Below are positions 46,540 to 55,670 of a stretch of 64,000 bases of DNA, in pieces. A program made the position numbers and the translations under genes. The DNA is from an uncultured OCS116 cluster bacterium (lineage in GTDB: Bacteria; Pseudomonadota; Alphaproteobacteria; Rhizobiales; TMED25). Position 1 is the first letter of the stretch. Each line of letters opens with the position of its first letter. The notes beneath the pieces were generated by a model that did not search any database, was not told the origin of the DNA, and saw only the letters and a list, made by a program, of their open reading frames with translations. The DNA is taken from contig CACMIP010000004.1 in the NCBI GenBank assembly GCA_902613795.1, positions 62,001 to 126,000 on the forward strand, read 5' to 3'.

Positions 46540-47553
46540 ATGGCAAAAAAGAAAACCCTTAAGAACGATGATATTGATGAAAAAAAGAGATTAGAACTCT
46601 ATAATTCCCAATATCTTATTCGAGTTGCTGAACAAAGGGCTTATGATTTATTTCTTGAAAATCTGGTAAAAGGTACAAGTCATTTATCGCTGGGACAAGA
46701 AGCGATCGCTGCAGGATTTGCAACTGCTATGCAGGAAAATGACAAAAGCTTCTGTACCTACAGAGGTCATGCTCACACTCTTGCTAGAGGCGCATCGGTT
46801 GTGGGTGTTCTAGGCGAATTGATGCAACGAGATTGCGGTCTAATGAGAGGTAAGGGGGGCTCGATGCATTTAACTGATACTAGCAAGGGTGTGATGGGTT
46901 CGTATGCAATCATCGGAGCGCATTTACCCATGGCTGTTGGCTCCGCTTGGAGAGCTCAATACATGGGACATGATGATGTTGCAACAGTATTTTTTGGAGA
47001 TGGGACAACGAATATAGGCGCCTTTCATGAAGCTTTAAATTATGCAGTTGTGTATAAATTACCTGTTGTTTTTGTTTGTGAAAATAATAATTACATGGAA
47101 TACACGCCTATTGAGTCAATAACTGCCGTAAAAAACCCAGCGGCTGATAGAGCTTCAGCTTATGGACTAGATAGCATTATCATAGATGGTAATGATGCCG
47201 ATGAGGTCTACAGAACTGCTCAGGCCGCCTACTCAAAAGCGCGTTCTGGTGAAGGCCCATCACTGATCGAGTGCAAAACCTACAGACAATCAGGTCATAG
47301 CCGTGCCGATCCAGGCGCTTACAGGCCGGATGGAGAACTCGATCACTGGAAAAAAAATAATGACCCGATAACAAGATACCGCTCAAGGCTCATTGAGTTT
47401 GGAGTGAAAAAAAAGATTATTGATGATATAGAGGAGAATGTAAAGAGGCTTGTTGATGAGGCAACGGAGGAAGCAAAAAGTTCACCGGTTCCACCTGAGG
47501 ATATATTAACAACGAATGTTTATGCAAATGGAGGATGGGCATGGCGCAACTAA
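46540..47553 (+). CDS. 2-oxoacid dehydrogenase E1 component, alpha subunit
   Basis: A 337-residue E1alpha of the pyruvate/acetoin dehydrogenase type. The ThDP-binding motif is FFGDGTTNIGAFHEALNYA through CENNNYMEY (about 150-185); MRGKGGSMH and the phosphorylation-loop-like TYRQSGHSRADPGAYR are also present. It forms a heterotetramer with the next gene and decarboxylates a 2-oxo acid, handing the acyl group to E2. It overlaps E1beta. The acetoin or pyruvate type is suggested by motifs such as MRGKGGSMHL, but branched-chain or other 2-oxo substrates cannot be excluded. Confidence 0.93.
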   Translation: MAKKKTLKNDDIDEKKRLELYNSQYLIRVAEQRAYDLFLENLVKGTSHLSLGQEAIAAGFATAMQENDKSFCTYRGHAHTLARGASVVGVLGELMQRDCGLMRGKGGSMHLTDTSKGVMGSYAIIGAHLPMAVGSAWRAQYMGHDDVATVFFGDGTTNIGAFHEALNYAVVYKLPVVFVCENNNYMEYTPIESITAVKNPAADRASAYGLDSIIIDGNDADEVYRTAQAAYSKARSGEGPSLIECKTYRQSGHSRADPGAYRPDGELDHWKKNNDPITRYRSRLIEFGVKKKIIDDIEENVKRLVDEATEEAKSSPVPPEDILTTNVYANGGWAWRN

Positions 47554-48518
47554 CATATAGAGAGGCAGTTGCAGCCGGAATTGCACAAGAAATGGAGCGA
47601 GATGAAACGGTTGCGTTCATAGGAGAAGATGTAGCAAGAGCAGGTGGTGTTTTTAAAGCAACGGTTGGTCTTTTTGATAAGTTTGGTCCAAAAAGAGTTA
47701 TTGATACTCCAATTTCTGAGCAAGCTATTCTCGGAGCTGCGATGGGTGCCGCGATGACTGGCATGAGGCCAATTGCAGAAATAATGTTCTCAGATTTTCT
47801 GGCAGTTTGTTGGGATTTTGTGGCAAATGAAATGTCAAAATCACGTTACATGTCAGATGGTCAATTGAAGTGCCCACTTGTTGTCAGAACAGGGAATGGA
47901 GGGGGCTCGCGTTTTGGCGCACAGCACTCTCAATCAATAGAAAATTGGGCAATGGCAATTCCCGGAATAAAAGTAGTTGCCCCATCAACTCCAGCAGATG
48001 TAAAGGGTTTGCTAGCGGCATCTATAAGAGATGAGGATCCCGTCATCTTTTTTGAGCACAAATCACTTTATGCAATTAAGGGGGAGGTACCTGAGGGTGA
48101 ACATGTCGATACGCTTGGTACTGCAAAAGTCGTACGACCAGGCAAGGATGCAACAATAGTTGCACTTGCATTAATGGTACCACGAGCGATTCAAGCGGCC
48201 GATAAATTAATGACTGATCATGGAATTGATGTTGAGGTTGTTGATATTAGAACTCTTGTTCCTTTGGATATGAAAACAATATCAAGCTCAGTAGCTAAAA
48301 CTGGACGGCTATTTACCGTTGAAGAAAACCCAAGGCTCTGTGGTTGGGGAGCTGAAATTGTCTCGATTGTAGTTGACGAATTATTTTGGGATCTTGATGG
48401 GCCTGCTGTAAGGATAACTACACCCCATATCCCACTTCCCGCAGCTGATAATCTTGAAGATATCACGATACCGTCAGTTGATAGAATTTACAGTAAAATA
48501 CTTGATGTATTAAGATAA
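47541..48518 (+). CDS. 2-oxoacid dehydrogenase E1 component, beta subunit
   Basis: A 325-residue E1beta: RDETVAFIGEDVARAGGVFK, DTPISEQAILGAAMGAA and the interface GGGSRFGAQHSQSIENW with the active-site His. The ATG at 47541 has GGAGG at 47530-47534 with good spacing; an ATG at 47535 sits too close to it. It overlaps the E1alpha gene by 13 bases and is followed 13 bases later by E2. Confidence 0.94.
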   Translation: MAQLTYREAVAAGIAQEMERDETVAFIGEDVARAGGVFKATVGLFDKFGPKRVIDTPISEQAILGAAMGAAMTGMRPIAEIMFSDFLAVCWDFVANEMSKSRYMSDGQLKCPLVVRTGNGGGSRFGAQHSQSIENWAMAIPGIKVVAPSTPADVKGLLAASIRDEDPVIFFEHKSLYAIKGEVPEGEHVDTLGTAKVVRPGKDATIVALALMVPRAIQAADKLMTDHGIDVEVVDIRTLVPLDMKTISSSVAKTGRLFTVEENPRLCGWGAEIVSIVVDELFWDLDGPAVRITTPHIPLPAADNLEDITIPSVDRIYSKILDVLR

Positions 48519-48531
48519 ATAGGTGCTATCA

Positions 48532-49884
48532 ATGAATATTCAGATGCCACAATTAGGTGAGACAGTGACCGAGGGAACTATTTCCAAATGGCATAAAAAG
48601 GTAGGGGAAACTGTTAAATCTGGTGAAATTTTATTTGAGATTGAGACAGATAAAACCTCAATGGAAATACCCGCAACAGCAGATGGTAAATTATCACAAA
48701 TTCTTGTTGCAGAAGGAAATACATCATCCGTTGGATCGATTGTTGCAATAGTTGCTATGGATGGAGAAGACGTTAATGATGTTGTTCAACATGAGGCTGA
48801 AGTCAATGAAAAAAAAGAAGTGACTCATGATGAAGCTATTCAGACAGAAACTCAATCACAAAAGGGAACGGCTGAGGAAATAAAAAATTATGATGATAAA
48901 AAAATAGATTTAGATGCTCCCGATTGGTTCTCGGTTCTAACCGAAGTGCTCACACCTGACCAAAATTACAATTCAATTAAAATACCAAATAGTGAAATAA
49001 AGCTAACCCCATTAGCAAAAAGGATTGCAAGCAATGCGAGTGTAAATCTTGATCAATTGTTGGATTACTGTAAATCAAACAATATAAAGAAAGTTAATAG
49101 AAAGTTTGTAGAGAATTTTATAACGTCCCAATCACAGATATCATTAAGCAGCAACAAGCAAGCAATTGATGAAACCATTTACAACAAGCCAGTAGCACTT
49201 AATAGAATTCGCAGAACAACCGCGCAAAGATTATCACAAAGTTGGGCTGTGGTACCTCAGGCATTCCAAGCTGTTGAGGTTAATTATAGTAATCTAGACT
49301 TCGTAAGGTCCGAAATGAAAGAGAAGAGCTTAGATAAAGCATTCAAGATTTCTTATTTATCATTCGTCGCAAGAGCAATTGCTATTGCAAGAGATAGTTT
49401 CCCTCTCATTAATAGTACTTTTAATGAGAAAGAGATTGTCGTTGCTGAGTCTCTAAACCTATCAATTGCTGTTGATTTAAAATTTGATGGATTAATTGTG
49501 CCAGTAATAAAAGGTGCTGAAAATTACAAACTTACAGATCTAAATGATAAAATAAATGATCTAGTCCACAGAGCACAAAATAATGATCTGGATCAGGATG
49601 AACATTTTGGCGGCACTTACACAATATCGAATAATGGAAGCATGGGGACATATATCACAGCTCCGATCGTTAATCCTCCTCAGGTTGCTATCATGTCTTT
49701 CGATGGTATTATTAAAAAACCTGTTATTATTGAAGATGAAAGTGGGGATAAGATAGGAATAAGGAAGATGGGTGTTTTGGGACAGAGTTTTGATCATCGA
49801 GCATTTGATGGGGCTTATGCTGCAAGTTTTTTAAAAGAGGTAAAGACAATAATTGAAGATTATAATTGGCAAAGTGAAATTTAA
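48532..49884 (+). CDS. 2-oxoacid dehydrogenase E2 component (dihydrolipoyl acyltransferase)
   Basis: About 450 residues in three parts: lipoyl domain (1-76) with the attachment Lys in EIETDKTSMEIPA; a peripheral subunit-binding domain (about 155-195, LTPLAKRIASNASVNL) that would hold E3; and the catalytic domain with QSFDHRAFDGAYAASFL (His-x3-Asp-Gly, about 425). A second possible start, GTG at 48523, is three codons earlier. The linker is acidic and charged, not the usual Ala/Pro type. No E3 (dihydrolipoyl dehydrogenase) gene follows, so E3 must be shared with another complex. Confidence 0.94.
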   Translation: MNIQMPQLGETVTEGTISKWHKKVGETVKSGEILFEIETDKTSMEIPATADGKLSQILVAEGNTSSVGSIVAIVAMDGEDVNDVVQHEAEVNEKKEVTHDEAIQTETQSQKGTAEEIKNYDDKKIDLDAPDWFSVLTEVLTPDQNYNSIKIPNSEIKLTPLAKRIASNASVNLDQLLDYCKSNNIKKVNRKFVENFITSQSQISLSSNKQAIDETIYNKPVALNRIRRTTAQRLSQSWAVVPQAFQAVEVNYSNLDFVRSEMKEKSLDKAFKISYLSFVARAIAIARDSFPLINSTFNEKEIVVAESLNLSIAVDLKFDGLIVPVIKGAENYKLTDLNDKINDLVHRAQNNDLDQDEHFGGTYTISNNGSMGTYITAPIVNPPQVAIMSFDGIIKKPVIIEDESGDKIGIRKMGVLGQSFDHRAFDGAYAASFLKEVKTIIEDYNWQSEI

Positions 49885-49899
49885 ATAAGGAGAAAAATT

Positions 49900-50850
49900 A
49901 TGAGTCACAAAATAGGATGGGTAGGAACAGGAAGAATGGGATACCCGATGGCAGGGCGTCTTGCAAAAGATGGACAAAATATAAGTGTGTGGAACAGAAC
50001 AAAGGCAAAAGCAGATCCGCTATCAGAATATGGAGCAACTGTTGTCGAAAATATGGATGAACTACATGATGTTGAGGTTTTATTCACCATGGTGTCAACA
50101 GGTAAGGATCTAAAGGAAGTATACTTTGGTGAAAAAGGTGTTCTGTCAAAGGGTTCAGTTGGGTCTCAGATATTTGTTGATTGCTCCTCGATTTCATCCG
50201 AGGACTCTGATGAAATAAGGGATAGGCTAAACGAAAAAGGTATCTCATACATATCATGTCCCGTTAGCGGTAACGGTAAAGCAGTTAAAGCCGGTGTACT
50301 ATCAATTGTCGCATCCGGACCTGAAGATGTTTTTAATACAATTAAACCATACCTTGAAACAATAGCGCCACGGGGCGTTGCATATGTTGGTGAAGGCGAT
50401 CTAGCTCGTTTCTGTAAAATAGCTCATAATGTAATGTTAGGGGTTGTAATACAGAATCTTGCTGAAATTACCATACTTGCACAAAAAGCTGGTGTCCCGA
50501 GACATGCTTTTTTAAATTTTATGAATAACTCAGTTATGGGCTCTATATTTACAAAATATAAATCAAATGCTTTCACGAATCTTGATTGGACAACAACATT
50601 TACAACTCCATTGTTACTGAAAGATCTTGATCTTGGATTGCAATCTGCAAAGGAATTGGGCGTTCCAATGCCAGTCACTGCTGCGACAAGACAAGCCGTT
50701 CAGCAGCATTCTGGTAGAATTGAACGAATGGCAAAAGAAAATTTAGAAAAGGACTTTGGGATGTTATTGGAAAGTGTCGCTGATGGCGCAGGTATAACAC
50801 TTCAGCCAGAGAATGTTGCAATCCCAACAGGCCTGGAAACCGAAGAATAA
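49900..50850 (+). CDS. 3-hydroxyisobutyrate-dehydrogenase-like NAD(P) oxidoreductase
   Basis: A 316-residue beta-hydroxyacid dehydrogenase. The N-terminal cofactor loop is GWVGTGRMGYPMAGRLA; the substrate-binding VDCSSISSEDS and SCPVSGNGKAVKAG follow. The catalytic Lys is in RFCKIAHNVMLG (about residue 175) with the conserved Asn. It belongs to the group of 3-hydroxyisobutyrate, tartronate semialdehyde and succinic-semialdehyde reductases. It starts 15 bases after E2 with a GGAG site, so it should work in the same pathway, perhaps on a beta-hydroxy acid feeding the 2-oxoacid dehydrogenase. Confidence 0.92.
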   Translation: MSHKIGWVGTGRMGYPMAGRLAKDGQNISVWNRTKAKADPLSEYGATVVENMDELHDVEVLFTMVSTGKDLKEVYFGEKGVLSKGSVGSQIFVDCSSISSEDSDEIRDRLNEKGISYISCPVSGNGKAVKAGVLSIVASGPEDVFNTIKPYLETIAPRGVAYVGEGDLARFCKIAHNVMLGVVIQNLAEITILAQKAGVPRHAFLNFMNNSVMGSIFTKYKSNAFTNLDWTTTFTTPLLLKDLDLGLQSAKELGVPMPVTAATRQAVQQHSGRIERMAKENLEKDFGMLLESVADGAGITLQPENVAIPTGLETEE

Positions 50851-50908
50851 GTTTTTTTTGTTTCTTGACCTTTAACACAAGATGGTGTTAGCTAGGGGAT
50901 TATCTTAT

Positions 50909-50989
<81 letters not shown>

Positions 50990-51050
50990 TCTTTTTATAA
51001 AAGCGCTAAACTGCAGTATAATTTTAGTTAATACTTTATACAGGTGTTGA

Positions 51051-52250
51051 ATGCTGTCTGTTTTATCCGAAAAAAGTTTTAGAAATCTTTTTTTTGCACA
51101 AAATTCCTCTTTATTGGGTAGCGGTCTTGCAACTATTGCAATTAGTCTATTGGCGTTTGATTTGACGGGTCGAAATGCTGCACTTATTCTTTCGGGCCTA
51201 TTTACAATAAAAATGTTCGTCTATGTCATTTTTTCACCTTTCGCAGGCGCAATAGCAGATAAATTTGACACAAAAAAATATCTAATAATTCAGGACGTAA
51301 TTCGTGCAATTGCTGCGTTCGGCTTAATATTTGTGAGTGAAATTTGGCATTTATACATCATAATTTTACTTATTTATCTCTCAACTGCAGCTTTTACCCC
51401 GATATATCAGTCAGCAATCCCAAAAATATTTAAAGATGAGACCGATTACACAAAAGCTCTATCACTTTTTAGGATAGCTCAAGATATGGAAAATATCTTA
51501 AGTTATGCACTCGCCACATTGTTATTACTTTTTCTTAATTATAATTTATTATTTGTAGGAACTTTTATTGGTTATTTTGTCTCTGCGTTATTGATATCTG
51601 CGATTATATTCCCATTCTTATCCAAAACATCAGGTGAAAAAGAAAATAATTTCAGTATTAATCTCACCCTTGGTATTAAAAGATACTTGAGCATATCAGA
51701 GTTGAGGGGACTGATGTTTCTGAATTTGGCAGTTTCTGCAGGCGGATCAATGATACTCGTTAATACAATCATTTTAGTACGGTCATCTCTAGAATTATCA
51801 GAAATTGCTTTCTCCATTACAATGTTAATATTCGGGGCTGGCTGCATATTTGCAGCAATAATAATTCCATATCTGTCCAAGGAGATGACAGCAAGTCGTA
51901 TAATGCTAGTAGGGTCTAGTCTCTTACCTATAGTATTCGTGGCCCTTGCCTACTGGCTGATACTTTTTGATTTCATTTGGTTTGTACTATTATTAGCATG
52001 GTTTATTTCAGGTTTTGGTTATACACTTTTGCTTACTCCGATGGGACGAGTCATTCGGAAGGTTTCTTCGGTAGAGGAGTTTTCACAGATTTATTCAGCG
52101 CAATTCTCTTTGAGTCACTTATGTTGGTTATTTATGTACCCTCTCACAGGGTATTTAATGACCACATCAGGTGGCCCTTTCACACTGCTTACACTAGCAT
52201 TACTGATGGTATGCTCAAATATAATTGCTGCAAGGCATTTTAGAAGTTGA
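51051..52250 (+). CDS. MFS transporter
   Basis: A 399-residue major-facilitator protein of about 12 membrane segments. The loop 2-3 signature reads FAGAIADKFDTKKYLI near residue 70. The N-terminal SEKSFRNLFFAQNSSLLGSG and the central YTKALSLFRIAQDMENILSY are typical of the MFS_3 drug-exporter group. It is directly upstream of the cobalamin riboswitch but belongs to a separate transcription unit by its position, and follows the initiator tRNA by 65 bases. Substrate unknown. Confidence 0.85.
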   Translation: MLSVLSEKSFRNLFFAQNSSLLGSGLATIAISLLAFDLTGRNAALILSGLFTIKMFVYVIFSPFAGAIADKFDTKKYLIIQDVIRAIAAFGLIFVSEIWHLYIIILLIYLSTAAFTPIYQSAIPKIFKDETDYTKALSLFRIAQDMENILSYALATLLLLFLNYNLLFVGTFIGYFVSALLISAIIFPFLSKTSGEKENNFSINLTLGIKRYLSISELRGLMFLNLAVSAGGSMILVNTIILVRSSLELSEIAFSITMLIFGAGCIFAAIIIPYLSKEMTASRIMLVGSSLLPIVFVALAYWLILFDFIWFVLLLAWFISGFGYTLLLTPMGRVIRKVSSVEEFSQIYSAQFSLSHLCWLFMYPLTGYLMTTSGGPFTLLTLALLMVCSNIIAARHFRS

Positions 52251-52289
52251 AAATATGATCAATTATTTTATACTCCCTGCAATTAGTAA

Positions 52290-52412
52290 TTGACAGTTGG
52301 GGTTTTTCATCATCTACTGTTTGTCATGGATTTAGGGAACACGGTGCAAAACCGAGGCTGCCCCCGCAACTGTAATTAATATGTATATATTGTAAGCCAG
52401 ATACCGATCCAT
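52290..52412 (+). promoter_or_regulatory. Cobalamin (B12) riboswitch
   Basis: Upstream of cbtB are the conserved cobalamin-aptamer segments in order: TTAGGGAACACGGTG, then AACCGAGGCTGCCCCCGC with AACTGTAA, the core B12-box region, and further on AAGCCAGATACCGATCC. A ribosome-binding site GGAGGG lies at 52430-52435, so it probably works by occluding translation, or by termination within the spacer, when B12 is plentiful. The 5' boundary is approximate. It controls at least the cbtB-cbtA cobalt transport genes. Confidence 0.9.
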
Positions 52413-52439
52413 TTTATTAAATTATTCACGGAGGGTGAT

Positions 52440-52622
52440 ATGTACTCAAAATTATATCAACTAATTACGTTTCGCGTCCCACAAACATCTATAATATTTA
52501 AGTCTTTATTTGTAATTGCATTTGGCTTTTCTATGATAATGATTTTCGGCTTTGCATCACCAGAGCTAATTCACGATGCAGCTCACGATGTAAGGCACAT
52601 TATGACTTTTCCATGCCACTGA
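52440..52622 (+). CDS. cbtB: Cobalt transporter subunit CbtB
   Basis: A 60-residue protein with one membrane segment (about residues 22-40) and a His-rich C-terminal tail with AHDVRHIMTFPCH. This is the CbtB family, the small partner of the cobalt permease CbtA. The ATG lies 5 bases after a strong GGAGGG site and the gene is led by a cobalamin riboswitch, as expected for cobalt uptake in B12 synthesis. Confidence 0.9.
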   Translation: MYSKLYQLITFRVPQTSIIFKSLFVIAFGFSMIMIFGFASPELIHDAAHDVRHIMTFPCH

Positions 52623-52639
52623 AAATATTAGGCGATTAA

Positions 52640-53287
52640 ATGATTAAATATCTATATCCCGCTCTTGTTGCAGGTCTGATAACAGGGTTTGTTGTTACAT
52701 TATTTAACTTATTTTTTGTTCAACCATTGATCGTTGAAGCAGAGTTATTAGAACTCTATTCGGCAGGGGCAGCTCACGAGCATTTCCATGATGGGGGTGA
52801 GGATAGCTCTCTTATTAATGAGAGAAATTTTCTGACATTACTGGTAAATATTGCAATGTCTGTTGCATTTTCGTTAATCGTAATAGGTTTTTATTGCATC
52901 AGAGGTGGCAGTAATGAAGCCAGAAACCTATTAAAGATAACTTTCACCGGCTTTTTCATCTTTTTTTTGTTGCCAAAGATTCTTATATTACCTCAACTTC
53001 CCGGACAAAGCCTTGGGAATACAACATTTGTCCAAATGCTATGGATTGTCACAACACTGGCATCAATAGCAATTTTAGCAATCGCTGATAAATTAAATTA
53101 TTTTTCTGTGAAGCTCTTATTAATATTAACTCTAACTGTGATATCGATATTTATCTTACTAAATACAGACTTAGCTTTATTTAAAACAGACGCGTTGCAT
53201 TCTACCTTTATATACTATACCTTTATATCAAATTTAATTTTGTGGACCTTGCTGTATCTAAATTTAAATTATTTCATCAAGGATTAA
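52640..53287 (+). CDS. cbtA: Cobalt transporter subunit CbtA
   Basis: A 215-residue membrane protein with about five membrane segments, and a His-rich loop after the first one, AHEHFHDGGED (about residue 50), that fits metal capture. This matches CbtA, which with CbtB imports cobalt without an ATPase. It follows cbtB by 17 bases and shares its riboswitch. Expression should fall when B12 is abundant. Confidence 0.9.
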   Translation: MIKYLYPALVAGLITGFVVTLFNLFFVQPLIVEAELLELYSAGAAHEHFHDGGEDSSLINERNFLTLLVNIAMSVAFSLIVIGFYCIRGGSNEARNLLKITFTGFFIFFLLPKILILPQLPGQSLGNTTFVQMLWIVTTLASIAILAIADKLNYFSVKLLLILTLTVISIFILLNTDLALFKTDALHSTFIYYTFISNLILWTLLYLNLNYFIKD

Positions 53288-53312
53288 TATTTTTTACATT
53301 AAATGGTTCTTG

Positions 53313-54077
53313 ATGTTTGAGTTATTCACCAACAATTACATACTTTATATTATTTTTCTGATAATTTTTTTGATTTCAGGATTTGTAAAAGGGGTAACAG
53401 GTATTGGTTTACCGCTTACCTCTATTGCTCTTTTAACATTTTTCATAAATCCACTCCAAGCGATTGGGTTGAATATGATTCCAGTTATTGTCGCAAATTT
53501 CCAGCAATATATTTCTGCCGAAAGCCCAATGAATACTGCAAAAAAATATAAAGTTTTTGCAATTACAATGCTGGTATTTATTTTTATTACATCATTTCAA
53601 GCAGTAATTCTAGGGGATGAAATTCTAAAATTACTTATAGGTATATTGGTCGTAATTTTTGCTTTAGATAATCTGTTCAGACGGGCTTGGTCATTTGATA
53701 TAAAAAATGATCGACTGTGGCAACTTGGAATGGGCTCGATCGCAGGCATAATTGGCGGTTTGACTTCAATTTGGGGTGTACCAATAATAATCTATTTGAT
53801 ATTGAGGAAGGCATCACCACAAGAATTTGTCGACACGACAGGATTTTTATTTTTGATTGCCGTGATTCCCGCAACAATTGGGTATTATTATACTGGTGTA
53901 TTTTTATTAGAGATGGTTCCGATTGCGATATTTTGTGCAGTATTTGCGGTTATCGGAATGCGATTAGGTAGATATGTACGTCTAAAAATTAATGCAGAGA
54001 CCTTCAAAAAGGTACTTCTATGCCTTTTTTTCATAATAGGTGTGCGGCTAATAAGTTCATTTTTTGGTGTAATGTAA
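53313..54077 (+). CDS. TauE/SafE-family permease
   Basis: A 254-residue membrane protein with about seven or eight hydrophobic segments, typical of the TSUP/TauE-SafE family. The family-defining KGVTGIGLP is near residue 30, and its second half repeats a similar pattern around GGLTSIWGVPIII. These proteins export or import small sulphonates, sulphite, sulphate or similar organic anions. I placed the start at the ATG at 53313; a TTG one codon earlier is possible. It starts 25 bases after cbtA and so may also be under the riboswitch, although its substrate need not be related to cobalt. Confidence 0.88.
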   Translation: MFELFTNNYILYIIFLIIFLISGFVKGVTGIGLPLTSIALLTFFINPLQAIGLNMIPVIVANFQQYISAESPMNTAKKYKVFAITMLVFIFITSFQAVILGDEILKLLIGILVVIFALDNLFRRAWSFDIKNDRLWQLGMGSIAGIIGGLTSIWGVPIIIYLILRKASPQEFVDTTGFLFLIAVIPATIGYYYTGVFLLEMVPIAIFCAVFAVIGMRLGRYVRLKINAETFKKVLLCLFFIIGVRLISSFFGVM

Positions 54078-54087
54078 ATTTTTGATA

Positions 54088-54369
54088 ATGATAATTACAA
54101 TTGAAGATTACATCTCTTGGCGAAAATCTACTAAATGCGTAAATCTAAAATATATTGCAGGTGACACTGCCGTGTTATCAATCTCCAAGAATGGGGTTGA
54201 TGTCCAGGCAATGTATATCAATTCGGTATCGACCGAATATTCAATTGACCCTGGCTGTTGGTTTACAGTCGAAACCTTAGGCTATAAAACTGAGATTGAA
54301 GAAAATATTAATTTAGGAAGCATAATAATAGCACCTGAGAATTGGAGACCAACACCACTTCAAAACTAG
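54088..54369 (+). CDS. Hypothetical protein (93 aa)
   Basis: About 93 residues, soluble, with an ordered beta-rich pattern (KCVNLKYIAGDTAVLSISKN and CWFTVETLGYKTEIEE) and a Pro-rich end (ENWRPTPL). It follows the TauE gene by 10 bases. I do not recognise the family. A start at TTG 54082 is also possible. It ends 6 bases before the stop of the convergent acetyltransferase gene. Its place suggests co-transcription with the permease, but the role is unknown. Confidence 0.5.
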   Translation: MIITIEDYISWRKSTKCVNLKYIAGDTAVLSISKNGVDVQAMYINSVSTEYSIDPGCWFTVETLGYKTEIEENINLGSIIIAPENWRPTPLQN

Positions 54370-54375
54370 GATACC

Positions 54376-54870
54376 CTACTTTTTGAGTTCATATTCAAAA
54401 TTTTGGGTGTCAGAATTTATGCTGATTAGTTTTGCGCCATTTCTAATATGGTAGTGAGTTGCCATGGGCGTCAATGGAGAAAGTGTTACGACTTGTTTGA
54501 TATTCACCATATTTTTTATGATATGCTCTAATAATTTTCGCATTATTTCTTTTCCCGCACCTCTTTTCCGAGACCATACGGTATAGGCTATTAGGATGGA
54601 AGAGCTTTGCTCAAGATGAGAATTTTTACTCATTAATTCTAATTCTTTTTCAGTGTGAGGGATTTCATCGGTAAAGGCTACACACACAATGCCTTCTATA
54701 TTATTATCATATTCTAATCCATAGATTTGCCTACCATAGCTAGTTCTAAAATCTAGGTTTAAGTGAGGGCGAACCGGGTCTTCATTAACGTCAATCTCTT
54801 CGAGAAGAACTAATTCTGATCCCTTTACCCACTTAAAAAAATTATCAACCTTATTTTTAAATGCTTTCAT
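54376..54870 (-). CDS. GNAT-family acetyltransferase
   Basis: A 164-residue GCN5-related N-acetyltransferase. The acetyl-CoA pyrophosphate loop reads SRKRGAGKEIMRKL (Arg-Lys-Arg-Gly-Ala-Gly, about residue 110). The C-terminal VTLSPLTPMATHYHIRNGAKL is the usual GNAT strand-helix ending. The N-terminal 60 residues hold the acceptor site. It lies directly before the tRNA-Arg(ACG) gene, same strand. The substrate cannot be predicted. Confidence 0.85.
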   Translation of the reverse strand: MKAFKNKVDNFFKWVKGSELVLLEEIDVNEDPVRPHLNLDFRTSYGRQIYGLEYDNNIEGIVCVAFTDEIPHTEKELELMSKNSHLEQSSSILIAYTVWSRKRGAGKEIMRKLLEHIIKNMVNIKQVVTLSPLTPMATHYHIRNGAKLISINSDTQNFEYELKK

Positions 54871-54885
54871 TTTATTCCTGTTCTT

Positions 54886-54962
54886 TGGCGCGCCGGGGAG
54901 GATTCGAACCCCCGACCCCCTGATTCGTAGTCAGATACTCTATCCAGCTGAGCTACCGGCGC
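54886..54962 (-). tRNA. tRNA-Arg(ACG)
   Basis: A full cloverleaf on the minus strand: acceptor GCGCCGG paired with CCGGCGC, D-loop with GGATA, anticodon loop CTACGAA giving ACG (A34 will become inosine), and an encoded CCA. Inosine lets it read CGU, CGC and CGA. It shares A20 with the Arg tRNA at 16114. Confidence 0.95.
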
Positions 54963-55123
54963 AATTCTATGTACGTTATACATATATACCCTTTATTTTA
55001 ATACCACAAGACATCTGATTTGCAATTTGAGTTAGTTGAGCCTGTAAAATTTTATTACCAAATTGAATAAATATTCTATAATTTATGGTTAGATATATTA
55101 ATTATTTGATGAATGAGAAGTGC

Positions 55124-55654
55124 ATGAGTAAAAATTGTCGCAGAGTAGTTACTGGCTTTGATGAGACTGGAGAGTCTATTATTGTCTCAGATGAGTTTGT
55201 AACAAATAAAATGGAAAAGAATACAAGGCCAGGGGTTAGTCTGACGAATTTGTGGCATACATCGGAGTTTCCAATCGAAATGAGAGGTGAAATTGAAAGG
55301 GTTGATGATGAATTTATTATGTTTCCCCAGCAGAATGAGACTATATGTAGAATTTCATCTTTTGAACCTGATAAGAAATATCAGAATATTGCTTATGATA
55401 GCGCTTCCTACTTTTCAGATTTAGATGCAGCAGATACACTTGTAAAGTCAAAAAGAAATCCATTTATGCATAAATCGCAAACAGTTGATTATGCCATAAT
55501 TCTCGAAGGTGAGATCACTTTGCTGCTTGATAAAGAGGAAGTAACTCTTAGTCAAGGAGACATTGTTATCCAAAGAGGTACAAACCACGCGTGGGTTAAT
55601 AATAGCGATAGTTTATGCCGCGTTTGCTTCATCCTCATGGGAGCAAAGAAGTAA
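55124..55654 (+). CDS. Cupin-domain protein
   Basis: About 176 residues. The last 80 form a cupin barrel: the first metal motif corresponds to DYAIILEGEITLLLDKEE (about residue 125) and the second to GDIVIQRGTNHAWVNNS, with His as ligand. The N-terminal region RRVVTGFDETGESIIVSDE is shared with a group of cupin proteins found beside aromatic and beta-ketoacid catabolic genes. I start at the ATG at 55124, in line with that family; an in-frame ATG at 55085 would add 13 residues. Possible role: oxidation, isomerisation or sensing of a small acid. Confidence 0.85.
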   Translation: MSKNCRRVVTGFDETGESIIVSDEFVTNKMEKNTRPGVSLTNLWHTSEFPIEMRGEIERVDDEFIMFPQQNETICRISSFEPDKKYQNIAYDSASYFSDLDAADTLVKSKRNPFMHKSQTVDYAIILEGEITLLLDKEEVTLSQGDIVIQRGTNHAWVNNSDSLCRVCFILMGAKK

Positions 55655-55670
55655 AAAAGAGATCAACTTT

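Noticed and set aside
50873-50890. Intrinsic terminator before the initiator tRNA
   Set aside because: A 6-base-pair hairpin (TAACAC/GTGTTA) exists, but no T-run follows, so a terminator call is not supported.
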